Part shown: one piece after another, positions 47,809 through 58,948 of the stretch
Layout of the letters: every line of letters begins with the position of its first letter
How positions within the stretch are numbered: position 1 is the first letter of the stretch
From: Microstegium vimineum
Taxonomy: Eukaryota; Streptophyta; Magnoliopsida; Poales; Poaceae
DNA: 64,000 bases
Direction of reading: 5' to 3'
NCBI GenBank assembly: GCA_022036555.1
Contig: CM039119.1
Coordinates: 26,811,694-26,875,693, forward strand
Notes under the pieces: model-generated
What the model saw: only the letters and a program-made list of their open reading frames with translations
What the model was told of the DNA's origin: nothing
Databases searched by the model: none
Position numbers and translations under genes: made by a program

Positions 47809-49422
47809 TGTTGACATCGTATTTTGGTACGGTCAGATATGCACTTATGGGCCCTAGCAGGCCTTCGGAGGAGATATCCAAGATGGACCCAAAAGATCGA
47901 CTAAGGAAATAAGAGATCATGAAGAGATCTTTCGGCCGATTTCAATAGCACGTGCACAACAATCTCGACGATGGAGTGAATTGAGGCTCAAGTCAGGTTT
48001 TGTTTTCTTATTATTAGGACTTCCATGATGGACGGCTAGGGTACATGCTATGGTCTATAGATAGCAAGGCTTAAGGAATGAGAAGACATCCAATCAATCA
48101 AATACACAACTAGTACTTAGTTTCCGGCCTCCGGCCGCCCCTAGGAGTAGGAGTAGAGGAGATTCCGGTGAACCTTTGACGGATTGGGTTGCATCAACTA
48201 GATCGACCTCCGGTTTGCTTGTAAGTCTAGCCTTAGTCCATGTCTCGTTTGTATGGCTGTATTGTGTAACTCGTGCAAGCTCGGTATGAGCTAGTTATCG
48301 GTTTGAATCTATTGTTCATGGGGCTGCATTGCTTCAATCTCACATGAATCGTGACTTCAAGCTAGTTATCAACTCTATTAGATTGGCAATCTAATAGATT
48401 CATTAAGTTATCGATAATTTCTATTATGCTTTGTTTAATCTATTGCTACAATATCATGCCCAATCTCAACTAATTGGTTAGCCCGTGCTGTATTTTCTAT
48501 CTAGATCTATTGCCTCCAGTGCATTTACTCTCATATTTAGAGAGGCGATAGATCTAAGATCATATCGACTAATCCTTTAGTTGTGGTTGTCACATGTTGC
48601 GGGTTCGAGACATACGTCCGGTTATTAGATTGGTTTGTGTGTGGTTGGATCTGGTTCAACATACGTGGTACGATTGCATCTATCGGACCCCACTGCCATG
48701 TGTGTTGAGTTATGTCTCTCCAAACTTAGATCCGTTCGAGGTTGGATGTTTGGATCTTGTTCAAGCTTCATGGATCTTATATCGGCTAACGTAACCGATC
48801 TGGTTATGCTTCAATCATACGATGCATGTACTTTATCGCTTTAATCTATTAGATCTATTGAGTGTACTAGACGTGGCTTGGTTTATTTACTTTTATGGCT
48901 GCAAGGAAACACCCTAATGCTAGTAAATCGGTCAGGTTATCGGGTTAATTGTCATCATGGCTGCATGGGAACACACCTCTGTTGATGGTTAATCATTATC
49001 CGGTATATTTAGTAGATTTGGTAGTTTGATGTCGGTAATGTTATGTGTATCACATCTTTACCTTATTCTTATCATATGATCGGCTAATCATGTACTTTAT
49101 ATCTGATATTCTGTGGCAGCTGTTTATATACCATTATTATGTTTCGCACTGTCCGGAGTTGACTCTTTAGTCAATGTCCTATATTCATCGGCTATATGAG
49201 AGCCGCACACTCATGGAACTGTTTGGCAACAACCGGTAGGTTCCATAATTTGACGTTTCATCTCCTTGTCAATTGCAGGTCAAATTGACTGACACGCCTA
49301 GAATCGATCATCGAAGTGGCCTGAGCCGCTTTAGAGGTTTAGGAGATCAAGCTCTGCTGCTGCACGGTCTCCGCAGGCCTTACGCAGTGCTGACGCTAGA
49401 AGCCCCATTTTTGGAATCAACA
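47809..49422 (+). repeat. 3' LTR of Tat-like copy B (1614 bp)
   Basis: Starts TGTTGACATCGTATTTTGG and ends TTTGGAATCAACA, with inverted termini TGTTGA/TCAACA. It aligns to 20827-22287 from base ~137 onward. The TATA position reads TATAGATA (about 48056). It abuts a third, truncated LTR without any gap. Confidence 0.85.
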
Positions 49423-50779
49423 CGTCTATAAATAGCGAGGTCAAAGGAGTTATAGAGGACATCCAATCAATCAAAACAACACACAACTTACGTTTCGGCC
49501 ATCGACCAACCCTAGGAGGAGTAGAGTAGATTTTGGTGAACCTTCGAGAAACCGGGCTGTATCGACCAGATTGATCTCCTATTTGCTTGTAAGTCTAGCC
49601 TTGGTTCATGTCTCGTTTGTATGGCTGTATTATGTAATACGTACAAGCTCGACCTGAGCTAGTTATTGGTTTGAATCTATGTTCATTGGGCTACATTGCT
49701 TAAATCTCACATGACTCATTGCTTCAAGCTAGTTATCGGTTCTATTATATTAGCAATCTAATAGATTCATTAAGTTATCGATATTGTCTGTTACACACTG
49801 CTTATTTGTTACAACAATATCTTTCCCAATCTCAATCGACGAATTGTCATGTGCTTTTAATTCCGTCTAGATCTATTGTTTTCAATGCTTTTGCTCTTAT
49901 ACGTGCCGAAGCAATAGATCTTAGATCCTATCAGCTAATCTGTTGGTCGTGATTGTTACATGTTACGGGTTCGAGACATAAGTTTGGTTATTAGATCGGT
50001 TTGAGAATAGTTGGATTTGTCCTAACATACATGGTACGGCTGTATTTACCGGACTCCACTGCCAAGTGTGTTAGGTTACGTCTGTCTAATCTTAGATCCA
50101 TCCGAGGCTAAGCTTATGGATCATGTGCAAGCTTCATGGATCCCATATCGGCAAATATAGTCGATCTGGTTGTGCTTCAGTCATACGATACATGTACTTT
50201 TATTGTCTCGACACGTTAGATCTATTAAACATACTGGACGTGTCTTAGCTTATTTACTTTTATGATTGTATGGAAACACCCCAATGCTAGTAAATGAGTT
50301 AAGTTATCGGGTTAATTGTCATCATGGTTGCATGGGAACACACCTCTGTTGATGGTAAATCTTTATCCGATATGCTTAGCAGATTTGATAGTTTGGGTCG
50401 ATAAATGTCACATCTATCGTATCCTTACTTATATAATCGGCTAATTATACACTTTATTTACAACATATTATGATAGCTATTTATACCCTGTCATCATACT
50501 TCACCTTATTAGGAGTTGACTCTTTAGTCAATATTCTTCAAATATCGGCTATGTGAGAGCCGTACATTCATAAAACTGTATGACAACAATCGATAGGTTC
50601 CATAATTTGACATTTCATCTCTTTGTGAATTGCAGGTCAAATTGACTGGCACGCCTGAGATCGATCATCCGAAGTGGCCTAAGCCGCTTAAGAGGTTTAG
50701 AAGATCAAGACTCTGCTGTTGCACGATTTCCGCAGACCTTACACGATGCTGACGCCAGAACCCATTTTTAGCGTCAACA
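49423..50779 (+). repeat. Third Tat-family LTR, 5'-truncated
   Basis: Begins CGTC-TATAAATAGCGAGG, which is the TATA region of the family, and ends TTTTTAGCGTCAACA. It is visibly more diverged from the other two LTRs than they are from each other, so it is older. It lies in the same sense as the kinase gene and ends 1064 bp before the kinase ATG. The simplest reading is that copy B inserted into this older LTR just upstream of its TATA. Confidence 0.8.
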
Positions 50780-51400
50780 GATGTATTATAGAAATACTGA
50801 ATACATATCCCATACATGCCATGAATAAGTGGACTTAGAAGAAAGTTTAATTATACATTTTCAAAAATAATATTTTTAGAATTCTAAAATAATTATTTAC
50901 ATACGAATAAGTGAATGTATATTTCAAAATTTTATTTATTTATTGATCTACAGTTTTTACACATGTTCTAATAAAATTTCTAATTAAACTTCTGTTTTTT
51001 CACATCTCAACTAAATAAGATGTAAGCTTAAATACATCTCTCAACAACAGATAGATCGCTACTTACATCTCTCCTTCCTATGTCTCAACTGCATGTGCTT
51101 TGCGAAATAGCCCTCCTTATTTGGGCTGCACGCTCTACCAATGCATACATATATTATCATAGTATTAATTCTCATTGCAACTATAAGTATTTATCTACGT
51201 TACATAAGTGTGTAAATAAAGCAATTTTTTTTCTACTTCTCTGCTTATACCATTATATAAACTGTGATCCGTTATATTTTCATATTAGCTCCACACAATG
51301 AATCATATAATTTTATATAATTTTTTTCACAATGCACGGACATTCACCTCATCCATAAGAAAAGAAAAAATGTCCATAACAAACAAAAAAATTAAACTTT
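50780..51400 (+). promoter_or_regulatory. Upstream region of kinase gene, candidate promoter
   Basis: AT-rich, apparently single-copy sequence between the LTR end and the GC-rich leader. TATA-like words are at 51254-51260 (TATATAA) and about 51315. The transcription start is unknown. No TE ends or ORFs of note were seen. Confidence 0.35.
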
Positions 51401-51843
51401 TTTCTTTGGTTCCTCGCGTTCATTTCGCCCTTCCTGTTCCTCTCCACTGCGCTGCCACCATCTCGGGCCGGCCCCGTGGGGAACCAGAACTACCTCCCTC
51501 ACCGGCGGCCGTGGAGGCGAACGAAGGCCGCAACCTCTTTCGAGGTCGCACCTACTAGGTAAGCATCCCTCTTCCCATCCTCATGGTGTCTCCGATTTCT
51601 TCGAGTGAGGGACCCTCCCACTCTCAGATCCATCCGGCTAGTATGTGGGCATTTCTGGGTTCTCGGTTGGTTTCCCGATCGGTTCGTCGATCCATCTCCG
51701 TTTCCCCCATTCTAATCGGCGCGCAGTCTCTGTGGCAGGATTGGATTTCACCTCCCCGGTTCTGGATTAGTTGGTTGCCCGCGGCGATGGGAGGAGGGCC
51801 GTGGTGGTGTCCATAGGGAATACTCGGCTGTCTCCTTGTTGCG
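51401..51843 (+). other. Kinase 5' leader with possible 5'UTR intron
   Basis: The GC content rises sharply at about 51410. A good splice donor (CTACTAG then GTAAGC) has its GT at 51559-51560. A plausible acceptor is CCATAG ending at 51816, 27 bases before the ATG, and an alternative is GGATTAG at about 51770. Leader introns are common in plant genes, but this one is inferred from splice signals only. Confidence 0.4.
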
Positions 51844-54800
51844 ATGGCTTCGACCTCCGTTGCTGAGGTAACCGCAGACAAGAAATGGGATAAAGCCATC
51901 GCGGATACCACCGCACCATTGATTTCTCAGGGACACTTAGAAGAACCGACTGGGAAAGTCAGCAGACTGGTGCCTTCTTTGCCAATTGGAATTGCAACCG
52001 GCGATGGGACTGCATCCAGTGGGGTGAAGGAAACAAACAAGGACATGAGCAGTCCTACTGATAGTTCTGTGAAGCTGGATGACAGTGAAGATGCTGAGAA
52101 GAGCTCGCTGCGGGGGAGCATTAAGGATAGCTCGGTGTCCGCTAAATGCAGTGACAGGGCAAGCAGCCTGTCAAAAGCCAGCGGTAGCACCAAGGTCAGT
52201 GGTCAACCTGCTGACATGATCGACAGTGGCAAGAGTAGCCTCTATCAGGTTAGTGGTGGCAGTGACGTGAGCGATGAGAGCACCTGCAGTAGCATTTGCA
52301 GCAGTGTCAGCAAGCCTCACAAGTCAAATGACTCAAAGTGGGAAGCGATTCAGGCGGTCCGAACGAAAGAAGGTTCTGTAGGTCTATGTCAATTCAGGCT
52401 ACTCAAGAGGCTTGGCTGTGGTGATATAGGTAGTGTATACTTATCGGAACTTAGTGGCACTAAATGCTACTTTGCCATGAAGATCATGGACAAGGCATCA
52501 CTAGCGAGCCGCAAAAAGCTGCTTAGAGCGCAGACTGAAAGGGAGATATTGCAGTGCCTGGATCATCCTTTTCTTCCAACATTGTACACTCACTTTGAAA
52601 CGGATAAGTTCTCATGCTTGGTGATGGAGTTCTGCCCTGGAGGTGACCTCCATACCCTAAGACAAAAGCAGCCTGGCAAGTATTTTCCTGAACAAGCTGC
52701 CAAGTAAGTTCCCTGTTTACAACTGTTGTTAGTTGGGAGCTATGCATGTAAAGTCTTTCATTGTTGACATCTTCTTCCTTTTGGCTAAAGTATTCATTTG
52801 GCACAGGGTAAACACTGTGATGGATAGTTTCATAGCCACTGTTAATATCTCTTCCCAAAAAAATAAGAGGATGACATCTAAATTTATGTTGTTACCATGT
52901 ATTCTTTAGTAGGGATGACATCATGATCAGCATCATCACCTCAAGCACGATTTCTGGTCATTGAACCTGCTGGGTTTACACTGTTCTCACAAATACTTAA
53001 GTTACACGAAAGTTATAAATTCTGTTTTAGTTCCTATACCTAGTTTTGAAATTTAGCTGGCATTATTTGTTCTGGACTTCACTGATATCATGTTAAAGTA
53101 CTGAATGATTAGGTTTTAGTTATGTCATCTGTATGGTTGTTCCATGCCTATTATTTCTTCTAAGGAAGTGCACCCTTTTGTGTGGATGATCTTGTGAACA
53201 GTTATTAATTTCTGAGATATGTTTTTGGATTGCCTTCCTGGTTGAGCTTACCAAGAACAGTTAAAATTGAGCTGTTGCTATTACTTTTTTCCCATTGAAA
53301 ATCTAATACTGTAAAGGTTTATTTTGATTGAAGGAAGAAACCGTCTGATTATTAGATTTCATAATCATAATCATAAAAACTGAAGGAACAATGAAGGCAC
53401 AAAAATACTGAATATGTATATTTTTGTCATTGTCAGTGACATGTCATGTCAATATTTAATGTGACAGTGACTTGTTTGTTAAATAAGATTATTGGAACTC
53501 GTAGGGGCTTATCATACAAGAGCTTCTAATTAGTATTATTTGCTTAAAGGTCTTTGGACCTTCGGATTGTTCCATGTCTGTGTTTGATCTCTCTCTCTGA
53601 AATGATTGTTGTTGTACACCAAGGAAAAATGCATCCATGTGCAACATCTAGTTGTCTAGTCCCTAAATACTTAGCATGGAATTTTTAATCTGAGAGTTGA
53701 TGCTACATATTAATTATCGTATCTTTATTTGCACAATGCATTTCAGTGAAATGTTCAGTTGAACTCTAATAATTAGAATTTATGAGCTCAAATTTTTAGA
53801 TTGGTTTGTGAAAATGGAAGGTAAAATACTATAGAGTGACTTGTGTCTACAGGGGATCTTCATTTGGAAGTTTAAATTTGTGCCTTCCCGTTTTAAGAGT
53901 CCATTTCCACATCTCCATGGAGCATGAGCATGATTTCCATAGCACTATGTACAGGGTTTGTCATGGTGAAGTTTTATTGATAGATAGAATAAAAACATAA
54001 ATTGCATTGTCAGACATATAGAACAATTTCAGTATTTGAGTGACAACATATAAACTCTCAAAGTAGTAGGTGTCATTATTTGCTACTATTTGGGTAGATA
54101 AGTATGTTAATTGGCATATGTGCATGTCATCTGTATTAGGCATGCCGCATGCATATTTATGTATATAGCTTTTACTTTGGTGGTTCTCTCAGTTTTTGGT
54201 GCCACTGTGGCACATGTACCTATTTTCACGATTAGGGTGCAGGCTCAATTGTTTACCTTTCTATCTGGTGGATGTTTGTAAATGAACATATTTCATATAT
54301 TTTTTATTTCTTAAATGATGCCACTTCTGAAAGTTTGTAGCCCTTGGCTTTTGTGACACAGTTGGAGTAATTGTGGTTTCTTGATATTTAGCATGATAGG
54401 CTGCCCTGATTCTCATGTCATTTGCAACTGCAACAAACCATGATCAAATCTTCTATGAACTTATGTTGACATCAAAACATATGCAGGTTTTATGTAGCAG
54501 AGGTGCTTCTTGCTCTGGAGTACCTGCACATGCTTGGTATCATATACCGTGACTTGAAGCCAGAGAATGTTCTTGTGAGAGAAGATGGGCATATCATGCT
54601 GTCGGATTTCGATTTATCCCTCCGATGTGCTGTGAGCCCTACTCTTCTCAGATCATCTAACCCCAGTGGGGATAACCAAAAGGGCAACCCAGCTTACTCT
54701 GTGCAGCCTGTGTGCATTGAGCCTGCCTGTATCCAGCCTTCTTGTGTCACGACAACCACATGCTTCTCTCCTCGCTTTTTCTCTTCCAAATCCAAAAAAG

Positions 54801-55348
54801 AGAAAAAAGACAAAAAGGCAAAGGCAGACTTGGCGAATCAGGTCAGACCACTTCCTGAGCTCGTTGCAGAGCCGACAGATGCAAGGTCTATGTCTTTTGT
54901 TGGCACCCATGAGTACTTGGCACCAGAAATTATAAAGGGAGAGGGGCATGGAAGTGCTGTAGACTGGTGGACATTTGGCATATTCTTGTATGAGCTTCTC
55001 TTTGGCAAGACTCCATTCAAAGGTTCTGGGAATAGGGCGACATTGTTCAATGTAGTTGGACAACCCTTAAGGTTCCCAGAATCACCTGTAGTGAGTTTTG
55101 CCGCAAGGGATCTTATTAGGGGATTGCTCATCAAGGAACCACAACATCGATTAGCATATAAGCGTGGAGCCACAGAAATAAAACAGCACCCGTTCTTCGA
55201 AGGTGTTAATTGGGCATTAATCAGGTGCGCCACTCCACCAGATATCCCGAAGCCAGTTCAGATCCCTCGTTCTGTAGCCTCATCAAGCCAGAAGGCTACA
55301 TCAGCAGCTGAGAAAGGTTCAGATTATCTTGAATTGGAGTTCTTTTAG
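51844..55348 (+). CDS. AGC VIII Ser/Thr protein kinase, D6PK/G11A-like (two exons)
   Basis: Exon 1 is 51844-52703 and exon 2 is 54487-55348, joined within a Lys codon, giving 573 aa. Residues 1-165 are a Ser-rich, probably disordered N-terminus. The kinase domain starts near 184: Gly loop LGCGDIGSV (190-198), Lys213 in FAMKIMDK, catalytic loop YRDLKPEN (Asp309), DFD (327-329) instead of DFG, which marks plant AGC VIII kinases, and APE (432-434). A long insertion (about 334-418) holds a Cys/Pro-rich part and a polybasic run (388-399). In D6PK relatives such a motif aids plasma-membrane binding. The C-terminus ends DYLELEFF, a PDK1-docking-like hydrophobic motif. Relatives phosphorylate PIN auxin efflux carriers; that role here is inferred. 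All key residues are intact. ATG 51844 is the first in the frame with a full N-terminus. Confidence 0.93.
52704..54486 (+). other. Kinase intron, 1783 bp
   Basis: Donor GCCAA-GTAAGT and acceptor CATATGCAG-GTTTT restore the kinase frame exactly (last exon 1 residue Lys287 is split AA/G). It splits the domain just before FYVAEVLLAL, the usual intron place in AGC VIII genes. The content is AT-rich with no ORF or TE ends noticed. Confidence 0.9.
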
Positions 55349-55668
55349 TGGAGTCACACATGACTCCACACGTGCAAGTTGTAAAGCTCTTCTTTTTCCC
55401 ATTAGACATCTTTTTTTTTCTGGGTTTTAATAATTTATATGTAGATGCATATTGTTGGCGCTGTTTTTTTCAGTTGGTGTCTCAGTTCATTCATTTAGAT
55501 GGGAGCCCCAATCTGGTGGAGTTTGTAATCCATAATTGGCTACCGTTCACTAGATTCTCTCAATAACATGGAAACATTTTTGTTCACTCTGTGACTGCGG
55601 GTTTTTGCAATCTGTATGGTCACTGCAAAGTTGACCACACCTTAATAACATGGTAAATGCACCACTTA
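55349..55668 (+). other. Kinase 3' untranslated and flanking sequence
   Basis: T-rich sequence after the TAG at 55346-55348, with the usual plant 3'UTR look and no clear single poly(A) signal. No ORF belongs here. The MITE begins at 55669. Confidence 0.5.
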
Positions 55669-56100
55669 GAGCATTTCCAATAGTTTGCCAAACCCACTTG
55701 CTATCCTTTATTTTTTTTTTGTAAAACTAGAAAAATCATCCCTCTAACAGTTTGGCATCGAACTTGAAAATTTTTAGCAACTTGGTAAATCTCCCCCCTC
55801 CACGCGCATATATGCGCACGTGCAAACCAGCGCGCATCGCCGGCAAATGTAGAGGTGGAAGGATACAAAATAGTTTTGTTTCACTCTCAGGGTTCCAGAT
55901 GCAAGTTTGCCCGAGGTGGAAGGGCATAAATCTAATTTTGTTTCACCTTTGGGGTTCCTGACGCAAGTTTGTGAAAGATTTGCCAAACAATTATACCAAA
56001 CTGTTGAAGAAATTCCATTTTTTCACTTGCTATATATTTTAGTAAGTTGCCAAATCATAATATTTGTTAAGTGAATTTTGGCAAACTGTTAGAGATGCTC
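55669..56100. mobile_element. MITE-like inverted-repeat element (432 bp)
   Basis: The left end GAGCATTTCCAATAGTTTGC and the reverse complement of the right end (GAGCATCTCTAACAGTTTGC) agree at all but a few of 20 positions and continue CAAA. The interior is non-coding and AT-rich with a tandem repeat. The flanks (CTTA / GGTC) do not show a clear TSD, so the superfamily is not assigned. Confidence 0.7.
55852..55973. repeat. Two-unit ~61-bp tandem repeat inside the MITE
   Basis: Units start GAGGTGGAAGG at 55852 and 55913. Both contain TTTTGTTTCAC and a GCAAGTTTG end. They differ at roughly a fifth of positions by eye. Confidence 0.7.
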
Positions 56101-56375
56101 GGTCAGTCGCACGTCGCCTATACCCCATTTGATTCAACTATCACGTTGGTGTAGAGGTGGCCCAAACTTGGATCTCGATCTTTGGATAGGTACAATAGCT
56201 TCAATAGATGGAGAACTTGACATTTATGATTGGAAATTTGGTGTTCTTACCCTTGTTTTAAACTTCAATGGTGATTTTACTCCTCTTTTTTTAACTTTAC
56301 GTTTTTACCCTCGTTTTTTTACATGAAGCCACCGTCTACCCTTAGATTGTAACTCCGTTAATATGGTCAGATTAA
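56101..56375. other. Unassigned sequence before MULE frame
   Basis: No ORF or repeat ends recognised. Could hold the terminal inverted repeat or promoter of the Mutator-like element to its right. Confidence 0.3.
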
Positions 56376-57000
56376 ATGGAAAAAAATAGAAAAGAAAAGG
56401 CATCTGGCCCAAAGGACACAAATGCACCTAGGTCTCTCCTTTTCCTACTCGACACCATCACACGAGAAATAAACGCACGGAAAAAAAACCGCCGCCGTGG
56501 TTTCGGTCGCGGACGGTGGACGCCGCGCCTAGGGTTCGAGCGGGCGCCTCTTGGCGGCGCCCCTTCCGGTGGCAGCCTCGCTCTTGGTGCCGCTTCCTCG
56601 CCGTCGCCCTCCTCATCCCCACCTCCCCCAGGTGCATGATCCGACTCTGATGATGCTTGGTCTGACTCTGACACTGAGTTTGATCCTGATGGTGAAATTG
56701 TTGATGAGGAAGATGAGTATGATCCTCCCATGTTTTCTTATGATGCTGATGATCCGTGTATTGATGTAAATGTGGTGTTCCCAGATGTGGATCAGTGCAA
56801 GTTAGCAGTCACACATCATGCCATCTTGCATGATCATGCTTTTCATACCTTGCAAAAAGACACTACAAGATTTAGGGCTATATGCAAGAGAGCGGAACAA
56901 GGTTGCAAGTGGACTTTTTTGCATCTACAAGCAAGAAATACATTGGGTGCAAGGTACTTATTCTGACAACTTGTTTTTGCATGTACTTGGTATAAGGACC
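56376..57000 (+). pseudogene. Mutator-like (MuDR) transposase, N-terminal fragment
   Basis: One frame runs from ATG 56376 to 56966 with a single TGA at 56637-56639. After a basic part it has an acidic region (DAWSDSDTEFDPDGE, VDEEDEYDPP), then a MuDR-type N-terminal domain: VNVVFPDVDQCKLAVTHHAI, FHTLQKDTTRFRAICKRAEQ and GCKWTFLH. This domain normally precedes the DDE transposase core, which is absent because the second Sirevirus starts at 57001. The last codons could instead be the start of an intron (AAG-GTACTT near 56953). It may be a TE gene or a MULE-derived host gene; the Sirevirus cut makes it non-functional here. Confidence 0.65.
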
Positions 57001-58216
57001 TGATTAGCCTAGAGGGGGGGGTGGTGAATAGGCCTGTTTAAAAACAAACTTGACACTTGCTGTCAGCACAGGGCCGGCACTACCGGGGTGGCCGACACTG
57101 CTGGTCTCTGGGGCAGCAGTGTTGGTCACTTGAACAAAATTGAACACAATTCAAAATGTAAAACTAGAATGGAAATTGTGGCTGAATCAAAACCTTCCTA
57201 GAGGTGTAGGAAACCTCTAGCACCACCTGAAAGTGGTAGCAACACACCTACGGAGTAGATCGGGTCCAAATCCTAGAAATCACCTTGCACACAAGATATA
57301 TGAAAGTAAAGTAATAAGCACACGATGACACAAGATTTGACCCGTGGTTCAACTTGCCACTTAGGCTTTCCTACGTCCATGTTGTTGAGGTGTGCCACAC
57401 AAGGCTCAAGCTCGCCACAAAGGCTTGCTCTTTCCTCGGTCTCAAGTCAAGGGAATGAACCCTTGAGATGAAGGGCAATGTATTAGCAAATTGGTGGGGT
57501 TACAAACCTCCCTTGGCTACCACACAAGTTGGCAAGCTCAAGGGCGACGCCTAGCCGGCGAGGAGCAAAGCTCCAAGAGTAACAAACTCAAACCGCCGGC
57601 CACCACGCGAACCAAATGCTTGTAGGAGTTCAAGATCCGAGGGAGAAGCTTCTTCTCAAGCTTGGAGGCTCAATCTCTCAAAGGATGATTGGAAATCAAT
57701 GGGGGAGAGTGGTTGAGCACCAAGGGGGAATGGAGAGCAAGAAGAGAGCTCCTCTTTCTGTTTTCTGCGAAGTGTGAGAGTGAGAATGGCAGAACTAGCC
57801 GTTGGGGGAGTGAGGAGGTGTTTAAATACCCCTCACTGCCAACAGGCTGAACAAGTGTCGGCAGTGTCGGCCTGGGCAGAACAGCACGGTATAGATATGC
57901 CCACTATGTTGGCTGATTTGCCCACTATGTATGTGGAGGTGTGATGTATTTGGATAGATATTGCATTTGGTTCACTTGTTGGCATGCGTGTTGAATCCCT
58001 CTTAATAGTACGACATACCTAACTCAATTTCAAGGTATAAAAGAATTTAAACTCCTTTGAGCTTGTTGCCATACACTTTTGTAATTGGAGGGGTCCGCCA
58101 ACCTGTTCATCAACCTCCTTAAGTTTAACCTGCTTGTCATACTTGTAAAATCTCATTAGTTCTCTAATTGCGTTGTCATGTCACCAAAACCCACTTAAGG
58201 CTTGATTGCACTTTCA
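57001..58216 (-). repeat. 3' LTR of Sirevirus 2 (1216 bp)
   Basis: Plus-strand ends TGATTAGCCTAGAGGGGG and TGCACTTTCA, so TG...CA. The layout parallels element 1's LTR (TGA... AGAGGGGG.GTG start, PPT directly inside). It has its own palindromes: CCGACACTGCTG and CAGCAGTGTTGG around a short loop at 57092-57125. Confidence 0.75.
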
Positions 58217-58232
58217 ATCTCCCCCTTTTTGG
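58217..58232 (-). other. Polypurine tract of Sirevirus 2
   Basis: Minus-strand CCAAAAAGGGGGAGAT abuts the LTR. Compare AAAAGGGGGAGAT in element 1. Confidence 0.75.
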
Positions 58233-58848
58233 TGATTGATGGCAACACACTTAGAGATTACAAAAGTGAAGTATAATCTGAGACAATGCAAGTCATGGGT
58301 GTAGGAGTTTCCCCCCTAAATGTGTAATGGGGAAAAATTTTAATTTTCCAAAATTTTGGGATGAAAAGCCAAAATTCACACATTGGAGTGAAATAGGGGT
58401 TCCCCCCCACATCCATGGCTGCTGTGGGGTGCTGAAAAAAATGTCCCCAAAAAAATATACGTGATCCCTATAACCTGTTTTTAAAAAAAAAAAAGTGCTT
58501 TCTGTCAGATACCCGACACTGCCGGGGCCCTTTCTTCTGGGGAGCAAGCCTGCGGAAAAACACAAGCACAACCACACAACGCCTATAAATAAAACTGAAA
58601 TAAACTAAGACAAGCATGATTTTATATTAAAAAGAGTATATGTCCACAAATAACACAAACGAGTACTTTAAATGACAAAATTACAATAAAATAGATTTGA
58701 ATGTTGCTCTCTCATCCCACAAAATAAGAACTGAAAAAAAAAGATAATAGCAGCACTACCCCTCCAAGACCGGGGGGGAAAATTTTTGGGACCCCCTTCA
58801 CCCCCCTTTACTAGTAATTCCCCCCTTTGGCAACAAGTCAAACCCAAA
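58233..58848. other. Sirevirus 2 interior next to gap, degraded base quality
   Basis: Run-inflated sequence increases toward the gap (for example C and A runs at about 58300-58490 and 58770-58810). No coding region readable. The word CCGACACTGCCGGGG at about 58513 resembles the LTR palindromes. Confidence 0.5.
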
Positions 58849-58948
58849 NNNNNNNNNNNNNNNNNNNNNNNNNNNNNNNNNNNNNNNNNNNNNNNNNNNN
58901 NNNNNNNNNNNNNNNNNNNNNNNNNNNNNNNNNNNNNNNNNNNNNNNN
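58849..58948. other. Assembly gap, 100 N
   Basis: Exactly 100 unknown bases, the usual placeholder for a gap of unknown length. ORFs spanning it are meaningless. Confidence 0.99.

Larger units (their letters stand above)
20827..49422 (+). mobile_element. Tat-like Ty3/Gypsy copy B, split by nested elements
   Basis: Parts in order: 5' LTR lacking its first ~140 bp (20827-22287), PBS, gag remnant to 22909, a 1.8-kb foreign patch (22915-24692), RT (24693-25585), the nested Sirevirus (25586-44290), then RNase H and integrase (44291-46416), an antisense ORF remnant, a PPT and the 3' LTR (47809-49422). The two LTRs are clearly alike, with differences of very roughly 8% over the first 275 compared bases by eye. 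At the Sirevirus TSD the pol frame resumes without a break. The element is inactive. Confidence 0.75.

Noticed and set aside
52523..55233. Minus-strand ORFs across the kinase exons
   Set aside because: Shadows of the well-supported plus-strand kinase reading frame.
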